Source: Escherichia marmotae (GTDB lineage Bacteria; Pseudomonadota; Gammaproteobacteria; Enterobacterales; Enterobacteriaceae). Taken from it: 64,000 nt of DNA. The stretch covers positions 4,340,001-4,404,000 of the forward strand of contig NZ_CP025979.1 of assembly GCF_002900365.1 (NCBI RefSeq). Reading direction: 5' to 3'. Under the pieces are notes generated by a model. That model had not been told where the DNA came from. It ran no database searches and saw nothing but the letters and a program-made list of their open reading frames with translations. Below are positions 9,491 through 17,265 of the stretch, piece by piece (position 1 is the stretch's first letter; every line of letters starts with the position of its first letter). Position numbers and translations under genes: made by a program.

Positions 9491-12121
9491 ATGAGCAAGA
9501 GCACCGCTGAGATCCGTCAGGCGTTTCTCGACTTTTTCCACAGTAAGGGGCATCAGGTAGTTGCCAGCAGTTCCCTGGTTCCCCATAACGACCCAACTTT
9601 GTTGTTTACCAACGCCGGGATGAACCAGTTCAAGGATGTGTTCCTTGGGCTCGACAAGCGTAATTATTCCCGCGCTACCACTTCCCAACGCTGCGTGCGT
9701 GCGGGTGGTAAACACAACGACCTGGAAAACGTCGGTTACACCGCACGCCATCACACCTTCTTCGAAATGCTGGGCAACTTCAGCTTCGGTGACTATTTCA
9801 AACACGATGCTATTCAGTTTGCATGGGAATTGCTGACCAGCGAAAAATGGTTTGCCCTGCCGAAAGAGCGTCTGTGGGTTACCGTCTATGAAAGCGACGA
9901 CGAAGCCTACGAAATCTGGGAAAAAGAAGTTGGGATCCCACGCGAACGTATTATTCGCATCGGTGATAACAAAGGTGCGCCATACGCATCTGACAACTTC
10001 TGGCAGATGGGCGACACTGGTCCGTGCGGCCCGTGCACCGAAATTTTCTATGATCACGGCGACCATATCTGGGGTGGCCCTCCGGGAAGCGCAGAAGAAG
10101 ACGGCGACCGTTACATTGAGATCTGGAACATCGTCTTCATGCAGTTCAACCGCCAGGCCGATGGCACTATGGAACCGCTTCCGAAGCCGTCTGTTGATAC
10201 CGGTATGGGGCTGGAGCGAATTGCTGCGGTGCTGCAACACGTTAACTCTAACTATGACATTGACCTGTTCCGCACGCTGATTCAGGCGGTTGCAAAAGTC
10301 ACTGGCGCGACCGATCTGAGCAACAAATCGCTGCGTGTTATCGCTGACCACATTCGTTCCTGCGCATTCCTGATTGCAGATGGTGTCATGCCATCCAATG
10401 AAAACCGTGGTTATGTACTGCGTCGTATCATTCGTCGCGCGGTACGTCACGGCAATATGCTGGGCGCGAAAGAAACCTTCTTCTACAAACTGGTTGGTCC
10501 GCTGATCGACGTTATGGGCTCTGCGGGTGAAGACCTGAAACGCCAGCAGGCGCTGGTTGAGCAGGTGCTGAAAACTGAAGAAGAGCAGTTTGCGCGTACT
10601 TTGGAGCGCGGTCTGGCGTTGCTGGACGAAGAGTTAGCGAAACTTTCTGGTGATACGCTGGATGGCGAAACGGCTTTCCGTCTGTACGATACCTACGGTT
10701 TCCCGGTTGACCTGACGGCTGACGTTTGTCGTGAGCGCAACATCAAAGTCGATGAAGCCGGTTTTGAAGCAGCAATGGAAGAGCAGCGCCGTCGCGCACG
10801 TGAAGCCAGTGGCTTTGGCGCTGATTACAACGCGATGATCCGTGTTGATAGCGCTTCTGAATTTAAAGGCTATGACCATCTGGAACTGAACGGCAAAGTG
10901 ACTGCACTGTTTGTTGATGGCAAAGCTGTTGATGCAATCAATGCAGGCCAGGAAGCGGTTGTCGTACTGGATCAAACGCCATTCTATGCAGAATCAGGCG
11001 GCCAGGTTGGCGATAAAGGCGAACTGAAAGGCGCAAGCTTCTCTTTTGCGGTGGAAGACACTCAAAAATACGGCCAGGCGATAGGTCACATCGGTAAACT
11101 TGCTGCGGGTTCTCTGAAAGTGGGCGACGCGGTGCAGGCTGATGTTGATGAAGCGCGCCGCGCCCGTATTCGTCTGAACCACTCCGCAACGCACCTGATG
11201 CACGCTGCATTGCGCCAGGTTCTGGGTACTCATGTCTCCCAGAAAGGTTCTTTGGTTAACGACAAAGTGCTGCGTTTCGACTTCTCGCATAACGAAGCGA
11301 TGAAACCTGAAGAGATTCGAGCGGTCGAAGACCTGGTGAACGCACAGATTCGTCGCAACCTGCCGATCGAAACCAACATCATGGATCTTGAGGCGGCTAA
11401 AGCGAAAGGCGCGATGGCGTTGTTCGGTGAGAAGTATGATGAACGCGTACGTGTGCTGAGCATGGGCGATTTCTCTACCGAGCTGTGTGGCGGTACTCAC
11501 GCCAGCCGCACCGGTGATATCGGCCTGTTCCGCATCATCTCTGAATCGGGTACTGCTGCAGGCGTTCGCCGTATCGAAGCGGTAACCGGAGAAGGTGCTA
11601 TCACCACTGTTCATGCGGACAGCGATCGCTTAAGCGAAGTCGCGCATCTGCTGAAAGGCGATAGCAACAATCTGGTTGATAAAGTGCGTTCAGTGCTGGA
11701 ACGTACGCGTCAGTTGGAAAAAGAGTTACAACAGCTTAAAGAACAGGCTGCTGCGCAGGAGAGTGCGAATCTTTCCAGTAAGGCAATTGATGTTAATGGT
11801 GTTAAGCTGTTGGTTAGCGAGCTTCGCGGTGTTGAGCCGAAAATGTTACGTACCATGGTTGACGATTTAAAAAATCAGCTGGGGTCGACAATTATCGTGC
11901 TGGCAACGGTAGCCGAAGGTAAGGTTTCTCTGATTGCAGGCGTATCTAAGGACGTCACAGATCGTGTGAAAGCAGGGGAACTGATTGGTATGGTCGCTCA
12001 GCAGGTGGGCGGCAAGGGGGGTGGACGTCCTGACATGGCGCAAGCCGGTGGTACGGATGCTGCGGCCTTACCTGCAGCGTTAGCCAGTGTGAAAGGCTGG
12101 GTCAGCGCGAAATTGCAATAA
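9491..12121 (+). CDS. alaS: AlaS, alanyl-tRNA synthetase
   Basis: This is an 876-residue full-length class II synthetase. The N-terminal catalytic core carries motif 1-3 sequences (FTNAGMNQFKD, RATTSQRCVRAGGKHNDLENVG, GMGLERIAAV). The editing domain has the zinc-site HSATHLMH near residue 564 and CGGTH near 666. The C-Ala domain ends in GGKGGGRPDMAQAGG. It charges tRNA-Ala and hydrolyses mischarged Ser- and Gly-tRNA-Ala. It is preceded by a 129-base leader and followed by a hairpin and csrA. Confidence 0.99.
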   Translation: MSKSTAEIRQAFLDFFHSKGHQVVASSSLVPHNDPTLLFTNAGMNQFKDVFLGLDKRNYSRATTSQRCVRAGGKHNDLENVGYTARHHTFFEMLGNFSFGDYFKHDAIQFAWELLTSEKWFALPKERLWVTVYESDDEAYEIWEKEVGIPRERIIRIGDNKGAPYASDNFWQMGDTGPCGPCTEIFYDHGDHIWGGPPGSAEEDGDRYIEIWNIVFMQFNRQADGTMEPLPKPSVDTGMGLERIAAVLQHVNSNYDIDLFRTLIQAVAKVTGATDLSNKSLRVIADHIRSCAFLIADGVMPSNENRGYVLRRIIRRAVRHGNMLGAKETFFYKLVGPLIDVMGSAGEDLKRQQALVEQVLKTEEEQFARTLERGLALLDEELAKLSGDTLDGETAFRLYDTYGFPVDLTADVCRERNIKVDEAGFEAAMEEQRRRAREASGFGADYNAMIRVDSASEFKGYDHLELNGKVTALFVDGKAVDAINAGQEAVVVLDQTPFYAESGGQVGDKGELKGASFSFAVEDTQKYGQAIGHIGKLAAGSLKVGDAVQADVDEARRARIRLNHSATHLMHAALRQVLGTHVSQKGSLVNDKVLRFDFSHNEAMKPEEIRAVEDLVNAQIRRNLPIETNIMDLEAAKAKGAMALFGEKYDERVRVLSMGDFSTELCGGTHASRTGDIGLFRIISESGTAAGVRRIEAVTGEGAITTVHADSDRLSEVAHLLKGDSNNLVDKVRSVLERTRQLEKELQQLKEQAAAQESANLSSKAIDVNGVKLLVSELRGVEPKMLRTMVDDLKNQLGSTIIVLATVAEGKVSLIAGVSKDVTDRVKAGELIGMVAQQVGGKGGGRPDMAQAGGTDAAALPAALASVKGWVSAKLQ

Positions 12122-12135
12122 TATAAGCGTCAGGC

Positions 12136-12162
12136 AATGCCGCAGAGTGAGTCTGCGGCATT
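12136..12162 (+). terminator. Hairpin after alaS
   Basis: AATGCCGCAGA-GTGAG-TCTGCGGCATT is a perfect 11-bp stem starting 14 bases after the alaS stop. Only a short T stretch follows, so it may be a partial terminator or a 3' end stabiliser. The remaining 190 bases before csrA carry its own promoters. Confidence 0.65.
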
Positions 12163-12355
12163 CGCATCAACGCTATCGACAACGATAAAGTCAGGTTGAA
12201 GTTGTGTATATCGGCTAAACTTAGGTTTAACAGAATGTAATGCCATGACTGCTTACATGTAATGTGTTTGTCATTGCTTACTTTTTGGCGTTATATGATG
12301 GATAATGCCGGGATACAGAGAGACCCGACTCTTTTAATCTTTCAAGGAGCAAAGA

Positions 12356-12541
12356 ATGCTGATTCTGACTCGTCGAGTTGGTGAGACCCTCATGATTGGG
12401 GATGAGGTCACCGTGACAGTTTTAGGGGTAAAGGGCAACCAGGTACGTATTGGCGTAAATGCCCCGAAGGAAGTTTCTGTTCACCGTGAAGAGATCTACC
12501 AGCGTATCCAGGCTGAAAAATCCCAGCAGTCCAGTTACTAA
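12356..12541 (+). CDS. csrA: CsrA, carbon storage regulator (RNA-binding)
   Basis: This 61-residue protein has the invariant start [23 protein letters not shown] and the RNA-contact region [13 protein letters not shown]. CsrA dimers bind GGA motifs near ribosome sites to repress glycogen and biofilm genes and to stabilise the flagellar message. Its own leader carries GGA in the ribosome site (CAAGGAGCAAAG), fitting translational autoregulation. Confidence 0.99.
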
Positions 12542-12548
12542 TCTTTCC

Positions 12549-12574
12549 GCGTCTCATCTTTAACGGTGAGACGC
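12549..12574 (+). terminator. csrA terminator
   Basis: The stem GCGTCTCA-TCTTTAACGG-TGAGACGC sits 8 bases after the csrA stop. T-rich DNA (TTCTCCTTCACTTCATTTTCTTTTC) follows further on. The rest of the 315-base gap to serV is AT-rich and should hold the tRNA operon promoter; no further gene is visible. Confidence 0.7.
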
Positions 12575-12856
12575 ACCCTCAAAATTTCTCCTTCACTTCA
12601 TTTTCTTTTCGCGTTACACCCGTTCATTCATCTTTAGTCTCCCTTTTTCTGTATTACCGCTACCTTTCAGATGCCCGTTTTTCTGTTGATAAAACACTCT
12701 TTTTGGCGTTTTTACAGACTAATTGAGCGTGAAGTGTGCAAACGATAAAAGTGTGGGAAAAATTGTTTGACTTATAAGTCTCAGAAAGTAATATGTGCGC
12801 CACGCAGCGACGATGAGCGATAAACAAGTTCTTCGAAGCACTCGTAAGAGGCGTGT

Positions 12857-12949
12857 GGTGAGGTGGCCGAGAGGCTGAAGGCGCTCCCCTGCTAAGGGAG
12901 TATGCGGTCAAAAGCTGCATCCGGGGTTCGAATCCCCGCCTCACCGCCA
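12857..12949 (+). tRNA. serV: tRNA-Ser (anticodon GCU)
   Basis: A 93-base class II tRNA with encoded CCA end. The anticodon GCT is at 12891-12893 within CCCCTGCTAAGGG. The long variable arm (TATGCGGTCAAAAGCTGCAT) and the GGTTCGAATCC T-arm are clear. It is the first gene of the tRNA cluster and lies 3 bases before the first tRNA-Arg, so they are processed from one transcript. Confidence 0.98.
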
Positions 12950-12952
12950 TTT

Positions 12953-13029
12953 GCATCCGTAGCTCAGCTGGATAGAGTACTCGGCTACGAACCGAGCGGT
13001 CGGAGGTTCGAATCCTCCCGGATGCACCA
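12953..13029 (+). tRNA. argV: tRNA-Arg (anticodon ACG), copy 1
   Basis: A 77-base tRNA with GCATCCG/CGGATGC acceptor stem, anticodon ACG (12987-12989) and encoded CCA. The ACG anticodon is edited to ICG by TadA and reads CGU/CGC/CGA. It is identical to the two copies that follow. Which K-12 name (argV, argY, argZ, argQ) belongs to each copy is assigned here only by order. Confidence 0.96.
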
Positions 13030-13228
13030 TATTCTCCGTAACCTTCAGCGATGAAGGTATCGAAGAGGTGGCGGTACTAACCGCAGGCACCAGGGAGGAT
13101 AACGTTGCTTTAGCAACGACCCTAAGGGCGAGCCACAAGGCGAGTAATCCTCCCGGATGCACCATCTCTTGCTTGATACGGCTTTAGCAGCGGTGTCAAA
13201 AAATCTGCAGTAAAGTAAGTTTCCCGAT
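13030..13228 (+). repeat. Transcribed spacer 1 of the tRNA-Arg array, with a tRNA 3' end copy
   Basis: This 199-base spacer is one part of a tandem repeat whose units (tRNA plus spacer) are 276 and 275 bases long. It contains TCCTCCCGGATGCACCA at 13148-13164, an exact 17-base copy of the tRNA-Arg 3' end including CCA. GGGAGGAT at 13093-13100 can pair with ATCCTCCC at 13147-13154, so the spacer folds on itself. This resembles the known tRNA-like repeats in tyrT-type spacers. Confidence 0.85.
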
Positions 13229-13305
13229 GCATCCGTAGCTCAGCTGGATAGAGTACTCGGCTACGAACCGAGCGGTCGGAGGTTCGAATCCTCCCGGATG
13301 CACCA
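13229..13305 (+). tRNA. tRNA-Arg (anticodon ACG), copy 2
   Basis: A 77-base tRNA identical over its full length to the copy at 12953-13029, including the encoded CCA. It is the second unit of the tandem array, separated from its neighbours by near-identical spacers of 199 and 198 bases. Confidence 0.96.
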
Positions 13306-13503
13306 TGTTCTCCGTAACCTTCAGCGATGAAGGTATCGAAGAGGTGGTGGTACTAACCGCAGGCACCAGGGAGGATAATGTTGCTTTAGCAACGGCCCGA
13401 AGGGCGAGCCGCAAGGCGAGTAATCCTCCCGAATGCACCATCTCTTGCTTGATATGGCTTTAGTAGCGATATCAATATCAGCAGTAAAATAAGCTTTCCC
13501 GAT
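13306..13503 (+). repeat. Transcribed spacer 2 of the tRNA-Arg array
   Basis: This spacer is a near copy of spacer 1. The tRNA 3' end mimic at 13424-13440 has one change (CCCGAATGCACCA instead of CCCGGATGCACCA). The partner arm GGGAGGAT is at 13369-13376. Differences between spacers 1 and 2 are scattered single bases, showing an old duplication rather than a very recent one. Confidence 0.85.
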
Positions 13504-13580
13504 GCATCCGTAGCTCAGCTGGATAGAGTACTCGGCTACGAACCGAGCGGTCGGAGGTTCGAATCCTCCCGGATGCACCA
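13504..13580 (+). tRNA. tRNA-Arg (anticodon ACG), copy 3
   Basis: A 77-base tRNA identical to the previous two. It is the last tRNA of the cluster. K-12 has four tRNA-Arg(ACG) genes here, so this chromosome has one unit fewer, if my recollection of K-12 is right. Confidence 0.96.
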
Positions 13581-13760
13581 TTCTCTTCGTATTATCCACG
13601 ATTGATAATCTTCATGGTCTGCAAAATTGACGCAAGCACCAGGGAGGATAACGTTGCGCCAGCAACGGCCCGAAGGGCGAACGCCAGTGAGTCATCCTCC
13701 CGGATGCACCATCTTCTCCAAAAGATCCCCTCAAAAATATTTCATTTCTAAATGACGATT
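13581..13760 (+). repeat. Diverged terminal spacer of the tRNA-Arg array
   Basis: This last spacer keeps the hairpin (GGGAGGAT at 13642-13649, ATCCTCCC from 13694) and the exact 17-base tRNA 3' end copy (13695-13711), but the rest has diverged from spacers 1 and 2. A T-rich stretch (AAAAATATTTCATTTC) follows, so the operon probably ends here. About 100 more bases hold the yqaB promoter. Confidence 0.75.
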
Positions 13761-13857
13761 TTATCCATTTCCTGAATAATCTTCCCCTTCGCCATCAGCG
13801 ACAAAATCAAGCAATTACGCTAAAGTAGCGTCATATTTTTCGATTTGTGAGAAGGCC

Positions 13858-14424
13858 ATGTACGAGCGTTATGCTGGTTTAATATTTGATATGGATGGCA
13901 CCATTCTGGATACCGAGCCTACGCACCGTAAAGCGTGGCGCGAAGTATTAGGACGTTACGGTCTTCAGTACGATGTACAGGCCATGATCGCACTTAATGG
14001 TTCGCCTACCTGGCGTATTGCCCAGGCGATCATTGAGTTGAACCAGGCCGATCTCGACCCACATGCTCTGGCGCGTGAAAAAACAGAGGCGGTAAGAAGC
14101 ATGCTGCTGGATAGCGTCGAGCCGCTTCCTCTTGTTGACGTAGTGAAGAGTTGGCATGGTCGTCGCCCAATGGCTGTCGGTACGGGGAGTGAAAGTGCCA
14201 TCGCTGAGGCATTGCTGGCGCACCTGGGATTGCGCCGTTATTTTGACGCCGTCGTTGCTGCCGATCACGTCAAACATCATAAACCTGCGCCAGACACATT
14301 TTTGTTGTGCGCACAGCGTATGGGAGTGCAACCAACACAGTGCGTGGTCTTTGAAGATGCTGATTTCGGTATTCAGGCTGCTCGCGCCGCAGGCATGGAC
14401 GTTGTGGATGTTCGCTTGTTGTGA
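13858..14424 (+). CDS. yqaB: YqaB, HAD-family fructose-1-phosphate phosphatase
   Basis: This is a 188-residue haloacid dehalogenase-like hydrolase. Motif I is FDMDGTILDTEP (residues 10-21, nucleophile Asp), motif II TGSES near 113, the motif III lysine in HHKPAPDTFLL, and motif IV VFEDADFGIQAA. The cap is the small helical beta-PGM type. K-12 YqaB acts on fructose 1-phosphate and 6-phosphogluconate. Its stop overlaps the start of yqaA by 4 bases. Confidence 0.94.
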   Translation: MYERYAGLIFDMDGTILDTEPTHRKAWREVLGRYGLQYDVQAMIALNGSPTWRIAQAIIELNQADLDPHALAREKTEAVRSMLLDSVEPLPLVDVVKSWHGRRPMAVGTGSESAIAEALLAHLGLRRYFDAVVAADHVKHHKPAPDTFLLCAQRMGVQPTQCVVFEDADFGIQAARAAGMDVVDVRLL

Positions 14425-14849
14425 GTGAGGCGCTATCGCTCTTCTCGTTGTTTGCCAGTAGTTTTCTCAGCGCTACACTATTACCCGGCAATTCGGAAGT
14501 TGTGCTGGTGGCAATGTTACTTTCTGGGGTGAGTCATCCCTGGGTTTTAGTATTAACAGCAACAATGGGTAATAGCCTTGGAGGGTTAACTAACGTTATC
14601 CTTGGGCGTTTCTTTCCATTGCGCAAAACATCGCGCTGGCAAGAAGAAGCCATTGGCTGGCTGAAACGCTATGGCGCAGTCACACTCTTATTAAGCTGGA
14701 TGCCAGTGATTGGCGACTTACTGTGTCTGTTAGCGGGATGGATGCGCATCTCGTGGGGACCAGTAATCTTTTTTTTGTGCCTTGGTAAAGCGTTGCGCTA
14801 CGTTGCGGTTGCAGTAGCCACCGTTCAGGGCATGATGTGGTGGCACTAA
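14421..14849 (+). CDS. yqaA: YqaA, inner membrane protein related to the DedA/SNARE-associated family
   Basis: This 142-residue membrane protein starts with a GTG overlapping yqaB. It has about four hydrophobic segments (SLFSLFASSFLSATLLPG, VVLVAMLLSGVSHPWVLVL, GAVTLLLSWMPVIGDLLCLLAGW, WGPVIFFLCLGKALRYVAVAV). The P-x-x-GD-x-LC pattern in the third segment is typical of the YqaA/DedA group. The exact role is not established. Coupled translation with yqaB suggests coexpression. Confidence 0.9.
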   Translation: MSEALSLFSLFASSFLSATLLPGNSEVVLVAMLLSGVSHPWVLVLTATMGNSLGGLTNVILGRFFPLRKTSRWQEEAIGWLKRYGAVTLLLSWMPVIGDLLCLLAGWMRISWGPVIFFLCLGKALRYVAVAVATVQGMMWWH

Positions 14850-14921
14850 TTGTAGGCCTGCACACATGGCCACCATTACAGTTATGCTAATTAAAACGAT
14901 TTTGACAGGCGGGAGGTCAAT

Positions 14922-16478
14922 TTGATCCCGGACGTATCACAGGCGCTGGCCTGGCTGGAAAAACATCCTCAGGCATTAACGGGGATACAGCGCGGTCTTG
15001 AGCGCGAAACTTTACGTGTTAATCCAGATGGCACACTAGCAACAACGGGTCATCCTGAAGCATTAGGTTCCGCACTGACGCATAAATGGATCACGACCGA
15101 TTTTGCCGAAGCGTTGCTGGAATTTATTACGCCGGTCGATGGCGATATTGAACATATGCTGACCTTTATGCGCGATTTGCATCGCTATACCGCGCGTAAC
15201 ATTGGCGATGAGCGGATGTGGCCGTTAAGTATGCCATGTTACATCGCGGAAGGTCAGGATATCGAACTGGCGCAGTATGGCACTTCCAATACCGGTCGCT
15301 TTAAAACGCTGTACCGTGAAGGGCTGAAAAATCGCTATGGCGCGCTGATGCAAACCATCTCCGGCGTACACTACAACTTCTCTTTACCAATGGCATTCTG
15401 GCAGGCGAAGTGTGGTGATATCTCGGGCGTTGACGCCAAAGAGAAAATCTCAGCGGGCTACTTCCGTGCTATCCGTAACTACTATCGTTTCGGTTGGGTT
15501 ATCCCGTATTTGTTTGGCGCTTCCCCGGCGATTTGTTCTTCTTTCCTGCAAGGTAAACCGACGTCGCTACCGTTTGAGAAAACCGAGAGTGGCATGTACT
15601 ACCTTCCGTATGCGACCTCTCTTCGTTTGAGCGATCTGGGCTATACCAATAAATCGCAAAGTAATCTTGGTATTACCTTTAACGATCTCTACGAGTACGT
15701 AGCTGGTCTGAAGCGGGCAATTAAAACGCCGTCGGAAGAGTACGCGAAGATTGGTCTTGAGAAAGACGGCAAGCGACTGCAAATCAACAGTAACGTACTG
15801 CAGATTGAAAATGAACTGTATGCGCCGATTCGACCGAAACGCGTTACTCGCAGCGGTGAGTCGCCTTCTGATGCGCTGTTGCGCGGCGGCATTGAATATA
15901 TCGAAGTGCGTTCGCTGGATATCAACCCCTTCTCACCGATAGGTGTTGATGAGCAGCAGGTGCGTTTCCTCGACCTGTTTATGGTCTGGTGTGCGTTAGC
16001 TGACGCGCCGGAAATGAGCAGTAGCGAACTTGCCTGTACACGCGTTAACTGGAACCGGGTGATCCTTGAAGGGCGTAAGCCGGGGCTGACGCTGGGAATT
16101 GGCTGTGAAACTGCACAATTCCCGCTGCCGCAGGTGGGCAAAGATCTGTTCCGGGATCTGAAACGTGTTGCGCAAACCCTGGACAGCATTAACGGCGGCG
16201 AAGCGTATCAGAAAGTGTGTGATGAGCTGGTAGCCTGCTTTGATAATCCCGATCTGACTTTCTCTGCCCGTATCTTACGGTCTATGATTGATACTGGCAT
16301 TGGCGGAACTGGTAAAGCATTTGGTGAGACTTACCGCAATTTGCTGCGTGAAGAGCCGTTGGAAATTCTGCGTGAAGAGGATTTTATTGCCGAACGCGAA
16401 GCGTCTAAACGCCGTCAGCAGGAAATGGAAGCTGCAGATACCGAACCGTTCAAGGTGTGGCTGGAAAAACACGCCTGA
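14922..16478 (+). CDS. gshA: GshA, glutamate-cysteine ligase
   Basis: This 518-residue protein starts at a TTG (14922) with the ribosome site GGGAGGTC, as known for enterobacterial gshA. The N-terminus carries GIQRGLERETLRV with the ATP/Mg-binding glutamates, and DFAEALLEFITP follows. The enzyme catalyses the first, rate-limiting step of glutathione synthesis (gamma-glutamylcysteine from Glu and Cys with ATP). The TTG start probably keeps translation modest. micA is encoded on the opposite strand right after it. Confidence 0.98.
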   Translation: MIPDVSQALAWLEKHPQALTGIQRGLERETLRVNPDGTLATTGHPEALGSALTHKWITTDFAEALLEFITPVDGDIEHMLTFMRDLHRYTARNIGDERMWPLSMPCYIAEGQDIELAQYGTSNTGRFKTLYREGLKNRYGALMQTISGVHYNFSLPMAFWQAKCGDISGVDAKEKISAGYFRAIRNYYRFGWVIPYLFGASPAICSSFLQGKPTSLPFEKTESGMYYLPYATSLRLSDLGYTNKSQSNLGITFNDLYEYVAGLKRAIKTPSEEYAKIGLEKDGKRLQINSNVLQIENELYAPIRPKRVTRSGESPSDALLRGGIEYIEVRSLDINPFSPIGVDEQQVRFLDLFMVWCALADAPEMSSSELACTRVNWNRVILEGRKPGLTLGIGCETAQFPLPQVGKDLFRDLKRVAQTLDSINGGEAYQKVCDELVACFDNPDLTFSARILRSMIDTGIGGTGKAFGETYRNLLREEPLEILREEDFIAEREASKRRQQEMEAADTEPFKVWLEKHA

Positions 16479-16487
16479 CAGAAAAGA

Positions 16488-16559
16488 AAAAGGCCACTCG
16501 TGAGTGGCCAAAATTTCATCTCTGAATTCAGGGATGATGATAACAAATGCGCGTCTTTC
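16488..16559 (-). ncRNA. micA: MicA (SraD) small RNA
   Basis: A 72-base RNA on the minus strand between gshA and luxS. Its 5' end (GAAAGACGCGCATTTGTTAT) is the ompA-pairing region. It ends with the terminator hairpin AAAATTTTGGCCACTCACGAGTGGCC plus T-run. Upstream on the minus strand is a TCTGA -10-like element about 7 bases from the start with a GAAC-containing region further up, fitting sigma-E control. MicA uses Hfq to repress ompA and other porin messages under envelope stress and overlaps the luxS leader in antisense. Confidence 0.95.
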
Positions 16560-16627
16560 ATATACTCAGACTCGCCTGGGAACAAAGAGTTCAGAATATT
16601 TTAAAAAAAATTACCGGAGGTGGCTAA

Positions 16628-17143
16628 ATGCCGTTGTTAGATAGCTTCACAGTCGATCATACCCGGATGGAAGCGCCTGCAGTTCGGGTGGCGAAAACAA
16701 TGAACACCCCGCATGGCGACGCAATCACTGTGTTCGATCTGCGTTTTTGCGTGCCGAACAAAGAAGTAATGCCAGAAAAAGGTATCCATACTCTGGAGCA
16801 TCTGTTTGCTGGTTTTATGCGCAACCATCTTAACGGCAACGGCGTTGAGATCATCGATATCTCGCCAATGGGTTGTCGCACCGGTTTCTATATGAGTCTG
16901 ATTGGTACGCCAGATGAGAAGCGTGTCGCTGATGCCTGGAAAGCGGCAATGGAAGATGTACTGAAAGTGCAGGATCAGAATCAGATCCCGGAACTGAATG
17001 TCTACCAGTGTGGCACTTACCAGATGCACTCGTTGCAGGAAGCGCAGGATATTGCACGTAGCATCCTGGAACGTGGTGTGCGTATCAACAGCAACGAAGA
17101 GCTGGCGTTGCCGAAAGAGAAATTACAGGAACTGCACATCTAG
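16628..17143 (+). CDS. luxS: LuxS, S-ribosylhomocysteine lyase
   Basis: This 171-residue protein carries the metal site HTLEHL (His54, Glu57, His58) with Cys126 in QCGTYQMHS and the conserved SPMGCRTGFYM. It cleaves S-ribosylhomocysteine to homocysteine and DPD, the precursor of autoinducer AI-2, in the activated methyl cycle. A strong ribosome site (CCGGAGGTGG) precedes the ATG. Confidence 0.99.
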   Translation: MPLLDSFTVDHTRMEAPAVRVAKTMNTPHGDAITVFDLRFCVPNKEVMPEKGIHTLEHLFAGFMRNHLNGNGVEIIDISPMGCRTGFYMSLIGTPDEKRVADAWKAAMEDVLKVQDQNQIPELNVYQCGTYQMHSLQEAQDIARSILERGVRINSNEELALPKEKLQELHI

Positions 17144-17159
17144 TCAGTTTAAGCAGAAG

Positions 17160-17190
17160 AAGCCGGACATGCAGTAGCACCGTCCGGCTT
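17160..17190 (+). terminator. luxS terminator / REP-like palindrome
   Basis: AAGCCGGACA-TGCAGTAGCACC-G-TCCGGCTT forms an 8-bp GC-rich stem 17 bases after luxS. It continues into GCCTGATGCGCTACGCTTATCAGG (17190-17214), a second REP-like palindrome. The luxS backbone ends about here and the accessory autotransporter gene begins. Confidence 0.7.
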
Positions 17191-17265
17191 GCCTGATGCG
17201 CTACGCTTATCAGGTTGATGCAGGGAGCGCGCCACCCGTATACCGCGACGGGCGGCAAAGTGGCA

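Noticed and set aside
12660..13599. Minus-strand frames repeating MVHPGGFEPPTARFV
   Set aside because: These are antisense translations of the three tRNA-Arg genes and spacers; this peptide is a well-known spurious annotation over tRNAs.
13030..13760. Extra truncated tRNA genes in the spacers
   Set aside because: Only the 17-base 3' end is copied; no D-arm, anticodon arm or full acceptor stem exists.
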